Positions 1 through 7,309 are shown, numbered from the stretch's first letter. The stretch: DNA of 8,624 nt from Candidatus Pacearchaeota archaeon UBA284 (GCA_002499185.1 DAKN01000103.1:1-8624); one strand, 5' to 3'. Numbers and translations are program-made. Notes: generated by a model from the sequence alone, not told the origin.

Positions 1-2595
1 CTTTTTTGTATCAATGAGAATTATCCCATTATTAATAACAGAGCCATAAGGACATTTAGAAGCATAAAATTAATATTTGGAGAAAAAGAAAAATTATCTC
101 AGAAATTAAGCGATTATCCAGAGAATATTAAAAAAATAGATAGATTAGTTGAACAATTAGATTTAGAAATTTTGAAAGACCATAATTATCAAGACCTATT
201 CTTTTATTGGTATGATTCTGAAATATTGAGCGAAGAGAGAAGGGCTGTGAAAAAAGAAGCCGAAGAAGGAGAAACTGAAGCCGAAACGGAAGAAGAAGTA
301 AAAAAAGAAGCAGTGGATATTAAGAAATTTTTAGAACATATCAATATTGAAAAAGGCTTTGACATTACACCACATTCTTTAGGTGATCCTCAAAGAATAA
401 AGATTAATCAGATTATCAATTTAAGTTCTAAAGCAAGATGGGTTTTGCCTCACTTTCAGAGATATTTTGATTGGAATAAAAATGATGTAAGAGACTTTTG
501 GGAATCAATTTTTAATGATTATTATGTTGGCTCATTTTTACTTTGGGATACAGATAAAAACCCAGAATTAGGTATTCAACCAATATTAGGAGTTACAAAA
601 GGTGAAGAGGAAATTAAACCAGATTCAATTATTTTAGATGGACAACAAAGGATAACTTCGTTATATTATGCTGTAAAAGCTCCAAAATTTTCTCTTAGTG
701 GAAGTAAAATTCCATTATATTTTTATGTAAACTTTAATCAATTTTTTAATAAAAATTCTAAAGATGGAATTATTGAAGTGCATACAACAAAAATAAGTAA
801 AGAAGAGTCGTTCAAATTAATGCTATTTCCTCTTTATGAATTAGAAAAGTATGGCAGTTGGGTTGATGAGTTTGAAGATTTTATGCTTTCTCAAACAGAA
901 GACCAAGACAAAGTAAGAAAGATTAGGCGAATTGTGGACAAAAAATTAAGGCATATTTGGGATGGTTTTGAAATTCCATATATTGCTCTTCCAGAAAGTA
1001 TGGAGTTATTCCAAGTTACAGATATATTTGAAAACATAAACACAAAAGGAAAACTCTTGAGCGTTTTTGATCTTTTGATAGCAAGATTATATAAATACAA
1101 CATTGAATTAAAGAAGATGTGGGATGCTACAATAAAAAATTATCCAAACATATCAAGATATTCAAAAACAATTTCAAAAACTCCGATTTACATTCTTCAA
1201 GCGATGTCTCTGGTTTATGAAAAAACAAGCTCGGCAAAAAGGGCAGATATTCTGGATATTTATGCGAAGGTATATGAAAATTCAGATAAAGACTTTGAAG
1301 AAGATTGGGACGATCTCTCTGATTATATGAACAAAGCAATTGAAAAACTGGAAAATATGAGGGATGGGTTTGGTGTTAAAGATGAAAAAGAATTGCCATT
1401 TGCTCCGATGATTCCTGTTTTAACAGCATTATTGAAAGTCATTGATACAAAGGATAAAAAAGCAGAGTGCTATAAAAAATTGAATAGGTGGTATTGGTCT
1501 GCTATTTTCACAAATGCGTATTCTTCTGCGGCAGATTCACAAATGACACAAGATTTTAAAGAAGTTAGGAATTGGTTTGATGATGAAGAAAAAGTTCCAA
1601 AAACAATTATACAAATGACAAGGGAAATATCAAATTTATACTTTAGAGATATTCAATCCAAATCAAATGCGAAATATAGAGGTATTATGTCTTTAATCGC
1701 TCTTGAAGGTGCAAAAGATTTTGACACTTCACAAACATTAGAAAATGCAAGAGGGAACGATAAAGACCACATCTTTCCAAAATCGTTTAATTTTGGTTTT
1801 GGCTCAAATAAACACATCCATTCAGTTTTAAACATGACTTGGATGTCAGAATCAACAAACAGAAAAATTAAAAGATGTAAAAAACCATCTTCATATGTTG
1901 ATGAATTTGTAAAATCAAAATACAATAATGACAAAAATCAATTTTTCGAAGTCCTAAAGAGCCATTTCATAAGTCAGAAAGCGTTTGATTATCTGATTGA
2001 AGATAAATTTGAAGAATTTGTCTCTGAAAGAGAAGATAAGATATTATCAAAAATAAAAAAGTCCATCGGATTTGAAGAACTAAAAACAGAGAAAACATTA
2101 ATTTCTCCATCAAATCCATTTACTAACAGGATTATTTTTGTAAATACCCTAAAATCTTGCGACGGATACATCTATTGGGTAGATAAATATTTCTCTAAAA
2201 AAGGATTAGAATTACTTGCAGAATCCATCTCTGAAAAAATAAAGGAAATTAGGATTATCATGTCAGTTGATAAAGTTGATGAAAACTTTAGGGGATTGTT
2301 CAAAGACTTCAAAAAAGAAATGTCAAACAGAAATATTAATTGTGAACTACGAGTTATAACTGATTCTAAAATAAAATCGTCTATTCATGACAGATTTATC
2401 ATAACGAAATATGATTCTTTTAATATTCCCTCTCCCGATACAATCGCAAGAGGACAATTAAGTGAAATCTCCAAAAGCAGTAATAAAGAAGAATTGAAAA
2501 AAGAATTTGATGATTTATGGAGTAAATCTAAAGATATTATTCAAGAGTGGAATGAAATTGAGGTTGGAATTAATCTAAAAAGTAATAAGGAATGA
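1..2595 (+). CDS. GmrSD-like DUF262/DUF1524 restriction protein with extra C-terminal domain (5' partial)
   Basis: Probable modification-dependent (type IV) restriction enzyme or related phage-defence nuclease. The frame is open from base 1, so the true start lies outside the window. A TTG at 172 is only an internal codon. Numbering residues from that TTG: an acidic Glu/Lys linker (27-52); a DUF262 domain with a PHFQRYFDW motif (93-101), the hallmark DGQQRIT (156-162) of the NTP-hydrolysing GmrS-type half, and a later FENINTKGKLLS segment; a DUF1524 HNH-type nuclease motif DHIFPK (532-537) followed by N554 and N563, the GmrD-type half. The last 130 residues form an added domain with HDRF (H739-R741), which resembles one half of a phospholipase D-like site; that assignment is weak. 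The 57 upstream codons match no family I know. It is translationally close to the next gene. Family assignment is strong; target specificity is unknown. Confidence 0.88.
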   Translation, partial: LFCINENYPIINNRAIRTFRSIKLIFGEKEKLSQKLSDYPENIKKIDRLVEQLDLEILKDHNYQDLFFYWYDSEILSEERRAVKKEAEEGETEAETEEEVKKEAVDIKKFLEHINIEKGFDITPHSLGDPQRIKINQIINLSSKARWVLPHFQRYFDWNKNDVRDFWESIFNDYYVGSFLLWDTDKNPELGIQPILGVTKGEEEIKPDSIILDGQQRITSLYYAVKAPKFSLSGSKIPLYFYVNFNQFFNKNSKDGIIEVHTTKISKEESFKLMLFPLYELEKYGSWVDEFEDFMLSQTEDQDKVRKIRRIVDKKLRHIWDGFEIPYIALPESMELFQVTDIFENINTKGKLLSVFDLLIARLYKYNIELKKMWDATIKNYPNISRYSKTISKTPIYILQAMSLVYEKTSSAKRADILDIYAKVYENSDKDFEEDWDDLSDYMNKAIEKLENMRDGFGVKDEKELPFAPMIPVLTALLKVIDTKDKKAECYKKLNRWYWSAIFTNAYSSAADSQMTQDFKEVRNWFDDEEKVPKTIIQMTREISNLYFRDIQSKSNAKYRGIMSLIALEGAKDFDTSQTLENARGNDKDHIFPKSFNFGFGSNKHIHSVLNMTWMSESTNRKIKRCKKPSSYVDEFVKSKYNNDKNQFFEVLKSHFISQKAFDYLIEDKFEEFVSEREDKILSKIKKSIGFEELKTEKTLISPSNPFTNRIIFVNTLKSCDGYIYWVDKYFSKKGLELLAESISEKIKEIRIIMSVDKVDENFRGLFKDFKKEMSNRNINCELRVITDSKIKSSIHDRFIITKYDSFNIPSPDTIARGQLSEISKSSNKEELKKEFDDLWSKSKDIIQEWNEIEVGINLKSNKE

Positions 2596-2599
2596 TAAA

Positions 2600-3739
2600 A
2601 TGTTAAAATTGAAAGGTAGATTGATAACAACCCATCTAACAAGAGACAACATAAGATTCAGCAAGGAAGCATTAGAAAGTTGTGTGAAACAAATTAATGA
2701 TTCTGATAAAATCATGCCATTTAATGTAAATCATGATTCCGCAAGACAAATAGGCTTTGTTGTGCCGGGTTCTGCGAAAATAATTCAGCTTGAAGATGGA
2801 GAGTTTGCGGTTGAGGCTGAAGTAAATGTTTATGAAAATACAGAAGAAAAACTAAATCATTTTGTAGATATAAGACAAAAGAGCGAAATTGTTGAGTTAG
2901 AGAAAATTGGTAAATGTACGAAAATAGATGACACAAATTGTCCTACTTATTGGTTAGATAAGTCTTTATTTGAAATACTTAAAATCACACCTCAATTGAA
3001 TAAAGATAAATTATTGGTATTGAATGATGCAAAAAATTTATGCCAGAAAGGAATTATTGTAAACAAAGATTATATTGTTAAGTTTCATAATTTTTTAAGA
3101 AGGTCTTATACCGAGCCTAATTCATTTAACAAACGGCTCATAGACAAGATAAAGGAGTTAAAAATTAAGAATCCTACTCTAAAAATTGCTTTTTTAGTAA
3201 CGCCAAATGCAATTTCTTTTAATAATGAATTTAAAGAATCTTTTGAATTTGACTATGCTTGGGGTCCAAAATTTCCAAAGAATCTCAACCAATTAAAAGA
3301 AGGTGTTACCCAACACATTTCCTCAGATAAAGACAAATCAATGGAAAATTTAGATAAAACAGAGTTTTGGTGGCATAAAGATGATGATACTTTAATGTCC
3401 CTCGAAATTGAGGAGATAAGAGATAAACAGCGTTACTTAACCCATCCAGAAAATAAGGATAAATATTTTCCTCTGAAATATGGTCATTTGCAGTATAATA
3501 AAGACTCTGGAAAAATTATTCATTTAGATTGTGCTTTGAGGATTTATCCAGAACAGACATTTGATACAAGGGTAACAACAAACGATATCTCAAAGGTATC
3601 AAAAAAACATTCAGATAGAGTAAAATTATTTAGAATTGATGGAGACTTGGATAAAAAAGACGCGTTTGACATTTTCTCATTCTTTTTCTATAACAATTCA
3701 GATGTAAGAGAGTATCTTAATGTTGAAGCAGAAAGATAA
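2600..3739 (+). CDS. Uncharacterised protein, second gene of the putative defence operon
   Basis: A 379-residue soluble protein with no signal peptide or membrane segment. It starts 4 nt after the preceding stop, with AAGGA at 2587-2591 as a plausible ribosome-binding site, so the two genes are almost certainly co-transcribed. I do not recognise the whole protein. The first 80 residues (GRLITTHLTRDNIRFS, then NVNHD at 43-46, IGFV at 51-54, LEDGEFAVEAEV) loosely recall the start of phage prohead-protease-like domains, where a His follows a short strand and precedes a Pro/Ile-Gly turn. No matching catalytic Ser is evident, so this is only a hint. Cysteines at 106, 114 and 148 are not arranged as a zinc knuckle. 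The middle (197-240) has a hydrophobic strand and a DYAWGPKFPKNL motif. Co-occurrence with a GmrSD-like gene suggests an accessory, sensor or modifier of that system; this is inference from context only. Confidence 0.8.
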   Translation: MLKLKGRLITTHLTRDNIRFSKEALESCVKQINDSDKIMPFNVNHDSARQIGFVVPGSAKIIQLEDGEFAVEAEVNVYENTEEKLNHFVDIRQKSEIVELEKIGKCTKIDDTNCPTYWLDKSLFEILKITPQLNKDKLLVLNDAKNLCQKGIIVNKDYIVKFHNFLRRSYTEPNSFNKRLIDKIKELKIKNPTLKIAFLVTPNAISFNNEFKESFEFDYAWGPKFPKNLNQLKEGVTQHISSDKDKSMENLDKTEFWWHKDDDTLMSLEIEEIRDKQRYLTHPENKDKYFPLKYGHLQYNKDSGKIIHLDCALRIYPEQTFDTRVTTNDISKVSKKHSDRVKLFRIDGDLDKKDAFDIFSFFFYNNSDVREYLNVEAER

Positions 3740-3816
3740 GACGCCCTCTCGCTTTCGTCGTTCGTAGCCCCCGCCCCCCGTTCAGTTAAGAAAAAATTTG
3801 GGAGAGCGAAGCGAAC

Positions 3817-3886
3817 CGTTAAATCATTGTTAGGATTAGTTGCGAAGCAATTGATTTTGTTTCTGTTTCCGTTTCACGATTTAACG
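3817..3886. repeat. 9-bp inverted repeat enclosing a 52-nt loop
   Basis: CGTTAAATC at 3817-3825 is the exact reverse complement of GATTTAACG at 3878-3886. The enclosed segment contains a further short hairpin, TTGC-GAA-GCAA (3840-3850). Together these could form a branched RNA or a cruciform. Function unknown. Confidence 0.5.
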
Positions 3887-3977
3887 AAGGCAACAAAAGA
3901 AAAATTTTCGGAAATGAAGCGGAGCGGAATGCACCGAATGGCGACCTCTGGAATTACAACTAACACTTGTTCTATGA

Positions 3978-4012
3978 CCTTACCTCGATTTATCAAAATC
4001 AGAGATGTAAGG
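3978..4012. repeat. Imperfect 14-bp hairpin with 4-nt loop
   Basis: CCTTAC (3978-3983) pairs with GTAAGG (4007-4012), CTC (3984-3986) with GAG (4002-4004) and GATTT (3987-3991) with AAATC (3996-4000). The loop is ATCA and there are small bulges on the 3' side. It is the strongest single hairpin of the intergenic region and could act as a transcription end or RNA-stabilising element for the upstream operon, although no T-run follows at once. Confidence 0.5.
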
Positions 4013-4020
4013 CGCGAGTG

Positions 4021-4050
4021 AAAATTATCAAAAGATAATAAAATAATTTT
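4021..4050. repeat. 8-bp AT-only inverted repeat
   Basis: AAAATTAT (4021-4028) and ATAATTTT (4043-4050) are exact reverse complements around a 14-nt loop, and the plus-strand copy ends in TTTT. It may contribute to termination of the plus-strand operon. AT-rich repeats of this size arise easily by chance. Confidence 0.3.
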
Positions 4051-4260
4051 CCTCCTGCGAGTTATGACGGAAGAATTTTGCATTATTAACTAAACTAGGT
4101 GTTGGGGATAAAAATAAAATCGGGGTGGTGGGTAAAGCAAAATTCTGAGTAATAATTTTATGGAACAGACTCTTAACGAAGTTTCGAAGATATGAGGGAT
4201 TTAGACGTTAAAAGTGTTATTTATGAATAATGAATCTAGAAATTTTATCTTATTTTATTC

Positions 4261-5901
4261 TTAATCCATGCCGGACATTTCCATGCCTTGGGTTCCGGAT
4301 GGAAGGCTTCCTGATTTTCCTGATGCAATTACATCATCTATTCTTAAAATCATAGTGGCAACTTCGCTTGCTGATTTCAATGCTTGTATTTTTATTTCCA
4401 ATGGCTCTACAATTCCTGCTTCAAGAGTATTACAAATTCCAATAACCCCATCATTTGATAAATTTAATCCGGCTTTTGTTTCTCCTTTTTCATGTCGTGT
4501 CTTTAATTCTGTAAGGACATCGATTGAATCTAAGCCCGCATTTTCAGATAATGTTCTTGGAATAGATTCTAATGAATCCGCAAATGCATTTATTGCTAAT
4601 TGTTCCCTGCCTTTTACTGTTGTTGCAAATCTTTTTAATTTAGATAACAACTCAATTTCAAATGCTCCACCGCCAGCTACAATATATCCTAACTCTAAAC
4701 TAGATGCAACATCACCTATTCCATCTCTAATTGCTCTTTCAAGTTCATCAATAACATGTTCTGTTCCACCTCTTACTAATATAGTGATTGCTTTTGGATT
4801 ATCACAGCCAGTAACATAAGTCATGCCTTCATCATTTCCTTCTTTTATTTCTTTAACAAGTGAGGCTTTTCCCAGATCATTTTCATTTAATTCATTAATA
4901 TTAGAAACAATTTTTCCACTTGTAGCTTTTGCAAGTTTTTCCATGTCTGATTTTTTTACTCTTCTAATTGCATATATTTTGGCTTTTGTCAGATAATATT
5001 GCGCGACATCATCAATTCCTTTTTGGCAAATAACAATATTTGTGCCGCTTTTTTTTATTTTTTCAACCATATTTTGTATTGCTTTTTCTTCTTGATCAAG
5101 GAAAGCTTGGAATTGTTCTGGGCTTGTTATTTGGATTGTTGCATTTCCTTCAAGAGTTTTTAATTCTAATGCAACATCAAGCAAGGCAATTTTTGCATTT
5201 CTTACTTGAGATGGCATATCTGTATTAACTCTTGATTTATCAATAACTATCCCCTTGATTAATTCTGTGTCCTCAATGCCGCTTCCTTTTCTTTTTTCAA
5301 TTTTGATATTATCCTTGTCAATTTCAATGATGTTCTCATTTTTTTCCATAACTTGCAAAACAGAATTTACTATTATTTCAGCTAATGAATCTTTTGAAAC
5401 CTCTGCACCCCTTCCAGTCATTGCAGTAGAAGCGATCTTTTTTAATAAGTCTTTTTCATTAGGTGTTATTTTTATCGCGATTTCTCTTGAAATTTCCTTT
5501 GCTTTTTGAGCAGCGAGGTTATAACCCCTGACTATAACTGTTGGATGAATCCTTTCATCAAGTAATTTTTCTGCATTTTCTAATAATTTTCCAGCTAATA
5601 TGACTGCTGTTGTAGTTCCGTCGCCGATTTCATCTTCCTGTGTTCTTGCTATCTCAACCATCATCTTTGCAGCAGGATGTTCTATTTCCATCTGTTCTAA
5701 TATTGTAACCCCATCATTTGTAACAGTAATATCCCCAATACTATCAACAAGCATCTTATCCATTCCTTTTGGACCAAGGGTTGTTTTTACTGTTTCTGCT
5801 ACTAGTCTTGCGGCTAGAATATTGTTCCTTTGAGCATCTCGCCCAATTACTCTTTGAATATTCTCGGGAAGAATATAGATTGGTTGTTTATTTTCTGTCA
5901 T
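4261..5901 (-). CDS. thsA: Thermosome subunit (group II chaperonin, Hsp60/CCT family)
   Basis: Cytosolic ATP-driven folding chaperonin that assembles into a double-ring complex with a built-in lid. At 546 residues it has the usual family length. The equatorial ATP site is intact: TTLGPKGMDKM (40-50), TNDGVTIL (61-68) and GDGTTT (93-98) with the catalytic Asp. The apical region includes ICQKGIDDVAQYYL, typical of archaeal subunits. The second equatorial half has AGGGAFEIELL and the conserved close SASEVATMILRIDDVIASG. The C-terminus ends MEMSGMD rather than a long GGM repeat. The start is well placed: residues 7-35 align with the canonical thermosome N-terminus, and GGGG (5910-5913) lies 8 nt upstream of the ATG. 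It is transcribed away from the CBS gene and convergent with the defence operon. The symbol is generic because paralogue type cannot be told from one subunit. Confidence 0.97.
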   Translation of the reverse strand: MTENKQPIYILPENIQRVIGRDAQRNNILAARLVAETVKTTLGPKGMDKMLVDSIGDITVTNDGVTILEQMEIEHPAAKMMVEIARTQEDEIGDGTTTAVILAGKLLENAEKLLDERIHPTVIVRGYNLAAQKAKEISREIAIKITPNEKDLLKKIASTAMTGRGAEVSKDSLAEIIVNSVLQVMEKNENIIEIDKDNIKIEKRKGSGIEDTELIKGIVIDKSRVNTDMPSQVRNAKIALLDVALELKTLEGNATIQITSPEQFQAFLDQEEKAIQNMVEKIKKSGTNIVICQKGIDDVAQYYLTKAKIYAIRRVKKSDMEKLAKATSGKIVSNINELNENDLGKASLVKEIKEGNDEGMTYVTGCDNPKAITILVRGGTEHVIDELERAIRDGIGDVASSLELGYIVAGGGAFEIELLSKLKRFATTVKGREQLAINAFADSLESIPRTLSENAGLDSIDVLTELKTRHEKGETKAGLNLSNDGVIGICNTLEAGIVEPLEIKIQALKSASEVATMILRIDDVIASGKSGSLPSGTQGMEMSGMD

Positions 5902-5934
5902 TTTTAATACCCCATAGTTTTTACATTTATTAAT

Positions 5935-5951
5935 GATTTTTAAAAGTTTCG
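5935..5951 (-). promoter_or_regulatory. Probable TATA box/BRE of the thermosome gene
   Basis: On the minus strand CGAAAC is followed by TTTTAAAAATC, a good archaeal BRE plus TATA arrangement. The TATA centre near 5942 predicts a start near 5916, giving a leader of roughly 14 nt that contains the GGGG ribosome-binding candidate. A second AT-rich TATA-like segment lies farther upstream (5973-5986). No obvious heat-shock operator palindrome was identified. Confidence 0.5.
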
Positions 5952-6052
5952 ATATAATATGGATAGAAAGATCTTATAAAAATATTTATGTGATGAATTA
6001 TGATAAAACTACAATAGATTGTGCTGTCATTTTCGTTTAGTTAATCTAATTG

Positions 6053-6070
6053 CAAAATACTTAAATATAT
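6053..6070 (+). promoter_or_regulatory. Probable promoter of the CBS/zinc-ribbon gene, leaderless
   Basis: A purine-rich BRE-like CAAAATA precedes CTTAAATATAT. The TATA centre near 6065 is about 24 nt from the ATG at 6089, so transcription should begin at or next to the start codon. No Shine-Dalgarno sequence precedes the gene, in agreement with leaderless translation. Confidence 0.55.
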
Positions 6071-6088
6071 CATAGCCTTCAGATTTTC

Positions 6089-6652
6089 ATGAAAACTGGA
6101 ATCAAGGTCGGGAGCGTTATGACCAGAAATTTTGTTTCAGTTATTCCAGAGACTTCTTTAATCGACAGCATAAAAAAAATGGCTAAGGAAAAAATAGGTT
6201 CCTTGCTTATAGAAGAAAAACAAAATCTGAAGGGAATTGTTACAAACACAGATGTCATAAAAGCAATTTCTATAGGAATAAGGCTTGACAGTTCCATACA
6301 CAAGATAATGACGAAAAAGATTGTTTTTATAGATCCTAAGAAAGACATCTATGAGGCTATATTAGTTATGAGGAAAAACAAAGTAAGATGGCTTCCTGTT
6401 GTTTCAAACAAGAAAGTTATCGGAATGTTAACATTGAAGGATATATTGAAAATAGAGCCGGAACTTTTTGACATTGTTGTGCAAAATGTACAGATAGCTG
6501 AAGAGGAAGAGAAGAAAAAAAGAATAAAATTTGCTGATGAATATAAATGGATCAGGGAAGGACCATGTGATGAATGCGGAGCCTATGATTTATTATATGA
6601 TGTCCAAGGAAGTTTTTTATGTGCAGATTGCAGAAAAGCTCTCAGAAAATAG
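6089..6652 (+). CDS. Tandem CBS-domain protein with C-terminal zinc ribbon
   Basis: A 187-residue soluble protein. Two CBS domains (about 7-62 and 70-125) form a Bateman module of the kind that binds adenine nucleotides such as AMP, ATP or S-adenosylmethionine. Visible signatures are VMTRNFVSVIPETSLIDSI with GIVTNTDVIKAI, and IMTKKIVFIDPKKDIYEA with VIGMLTLKDIL. After a charged helix (about 137-150) comes a compact metal site, CDEC (160-163) and CADC (178-181), a Cys4 zinc ribbon. Archaeal proteins with this architecture are usually annotated only as CBS-domain or putative signal-transduction proteins; the ribbon could contact nucleic acid or protein. It has its own leaderless promoter and no operon partner, so its target cannot be inferred. 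The start is fixed by the TATA spacing and by the beginning of the first CBS domain. Confidence 0.92.
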   Translation: MKTGIKVGSVMTRNFVSVIPETSLIDSIKKMAKEKIGSLLIEEKQNLKGIVTNTDVIKAISIGIRLDSSIHKIMTKKIVFIDPKKDIYEAILVMRKNKVRWLPVVSNKKVIGMLTLKDILKIEPELFDIVVQNVQIAEEEEKKKRIKFADEYKWIREGPCDECGAYDLLYDVQGSFLCADCRKALRK

Positions 6653-6668
6653 CTCCTAATTAAGATAA

Positions 6669-6685
6669 GCCTGTGAAATTCAGGC
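6669..6685. repeat. Small hairpin between convergent CBS and Toprim genes
   Basis: GCCTG (6669-6673) pairs with CAGGC (6681-6685) around a 7-nt loop and overlaps the stop codon of the minus-strand Toprim gene. It sits where both convergent transcripts would end. No strong T-run follows on either strand, so a terminator role is only possible. Confidence 0.35.
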
Positions 6686-7099
6686 ATTCAAATAGCTATA
6701 AAGCCCCTCTATATGTGAGATTTTTTGTTTTAATATTTGCAATCTTAATGAATCATCTATTTTTTCTTTATGTAATAAATTTTCTTTTATCTTTGCATAA
6801 AGCATTTTTCCTTTTTTATCAAAATCTGTAAGAATGCTTACCCTAGAAAATTTTCTAAATTTTCTGGGCCCAGAAAAATCTTGTTTTTCTTGGGTTTTGC
6901 ATTTTCTTTTATCGCTTAGAGATTCAATTTCTTCTATATTGGTTATAAATGGTTTTCCATTATTAAGGACAAAAATATTCTTTTTAGAAAAACCTATTTT
7001 TATCAAGGAATCAAAATCTTTTTTCCCCTCTACAATTATTAGATTATTTTTAGAAATTTCTTTTTCAATGAAATCTAGAAATTCTTCTTTACTATGCAT
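6680..7099 (-). CDS. Toprim-domain protein (UPF0292-like) with an in-frame repeat insertion
   Basis: A 139-residue stand-alone Toprim protein, related to the small archaeal UPF0292 family and distantly to RNase M5 and DnaG Toprim domains. It has the first motif IIVEGKKD with catalytic Glu24, the LNNGKP turn (45-50), and the metal-binding ILTDFDKKG with D92 and D94. Its substrate is unknown; nucleic-acid cleavage or a related phosphotransfer is the family expectation. Between NGKP and TDFD there are about 40 residues, roughly twice what this family needs. Residues 70-86, a basic stretch centred on SGPRKFRKF, are encoded exactly by a twin-hairpin repeat (6842-6892), 51 nt and therefore frame-neutral. 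The start ATG lies about 26 nt from a TATA box shared with the divergent tRNA, implying a leaderless mRNA. The Toprim call is firm, the family-level call likely. Confidence 0.85.
   Translation of the reverse strand: MHSKEEFLDFIEKEISKNNLIIVEGKKDFDSLIKIGFSKKNIFVLNNGKPFITNIEEIESLSDKRKCKTQEKQDFSGPRKFRKFSRVSILTDFDKKGKMLYAKIKENLLHKEKIDDSLRLQILKQKISHIEGLYSYLNA
6842..6892 (-). repeat. Twin-hairpin element, copy A (in Toprim coding sequence)
   Basis: Two adjacent hairpins are separated by the palindrome GGGCCC (6866-6871). One has a 7-bp stem (6872-6878 with 6884-6890) and a 5-nt loop; the other has a 9-bp stem (6845-6853 with 6857-6865) and a 3-nt loop. On the minus strand the first half contains AAACAAGATTT, identical to 11 nt of copy B, and the end ATTTTCT followed by GGG also matches copy B. 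Orientation is reversed relative to copies B and C. Edges are estimated from alignment and from the 51-nt frame-neutral length. Confidence 0.7.
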
Positions 7100-7110
7100 A
7101 ATTTAAACTA

Positions 7111-7130
7111 ATTAAAAACCTTTAAATATG
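7111..7130. promoter_or_regulatory. Shared bidirectional TATA box for tRNA-Arg and Toprim gene
   Basis: TTTAAATAT at 7121-7129, preceded on the plus strand by AAAAACC, is centred near 7125. The tRNA 5' end (7152) is 27 nt away on one side and the Toprim ATG (7099) 26 nt away on the other. Both are the archaeal TATA-to-start distance, so one AT-rich box appears to serve both directions. Confidence 0.6.
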
Positions 7131-7190
7131 TTCTTTAATCTTTTAATATATGGGCCTGTAACTCAGTTTGGATAGAGTGCTAGCCTTCTA

Positions 7191-7285
7191 AATACTCTTT
7201 ACGCTCGGAAACAAGATTTCCGGCGCCAAGAAAATCTTCCAGATTTTCTCGGGAAAAGAGTATACAGAAAATAGAAGATGAAGAT
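7191..7285 (+). other. tRNA intron at canonical position 37/38 with bulge-helix-bulge
   Basis: The splicing motif can be read directly. CTTC (7185-7188) pairs with GAAG (7280-7283) as the 4-bp central helix. Each side has a 3-nt bulge, TA|A (7189-7191) and AT|A (7284-7286), cut by the archaeal splicing endonuclease after the second base. This fixes the intron at 7191-7285. Inside, ATACTCTTT (7192-7200) pairs with AAAGAGTAT (7255-7263) as a 9-bp stem. The stem's loop holds the inserted twin-hairpin element. Confidence 0.88.
7202..7252 (+). repeat. Twin-hairpin element, copy B (in tRNA intron)
   Basis: The first hairpin is CGGAAA (7206-7211) with TTTCCG (7217-7222), extended by CGC/GCG after a one-base bulge. 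Then come GCGCC and the second hairpin, AGAAAATCT (7229-7237) with AGATTTTCT (7241-7249) around a TCC loop. It shares AAACAAGATTT with copy A, and CGCCAA plus AAATCTT and AGATTTT with copy C. It occupies the loop of the intron's own 9-bp stem, so splicing geometry is not disturbed. Confidence 0.75.
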
Positions 7286-7309
7286 AGCTAGAAGTCGCAG
7301 GTTCAAATC

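Larger units (their letters stand above)
3740..4260. other. 521-bp noncoding region with hairpins between defence operon and thermosome
   Basis: No convincing gene is present. The left third is unusually rich in G+C for this window (C-runs near 3769-3779 and repeated GCGAAGC words near 3806-3814 and 3842-3848), while the right part is AT-rich. It lies between convergent genes, so it should hold terminators for both. Several inverted repeats are listed separately. I found no tRNA, rRNA or box C/D pattern. Short open frames on both strands here have no recognisable protein features. It could be untranslated structured RNA or decayed accessory DNA left by transfer of the defence genes. Confidence 0.55.

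Noticed and set aside
172..2595. TTG at 172 as the start of the restriction gene
   Set aside because: The frame remains open to base 1 and the upstream codons look like normal protein, so the gene is truncated by the window rather than starting at this TTG.
3827..4083. Short open frames on both strands (plus 3827-4021, minus 3874-4083)
   Set aside because: They overlap each other, have no domain, ribosome-binding site or promoter, and coincide with inverted repeats.
4104..4132. G-quadruplex
   Set aside because: Four G-tracts exist, but one is only two bases and one loop is 14 nt, so the canonical pattern is not met.
4268..5833. Several plus-strand open frames up to 183 codons
   Set aside because: They are antisense to the thermosome gene, whose protein is unmistakable over its full length.
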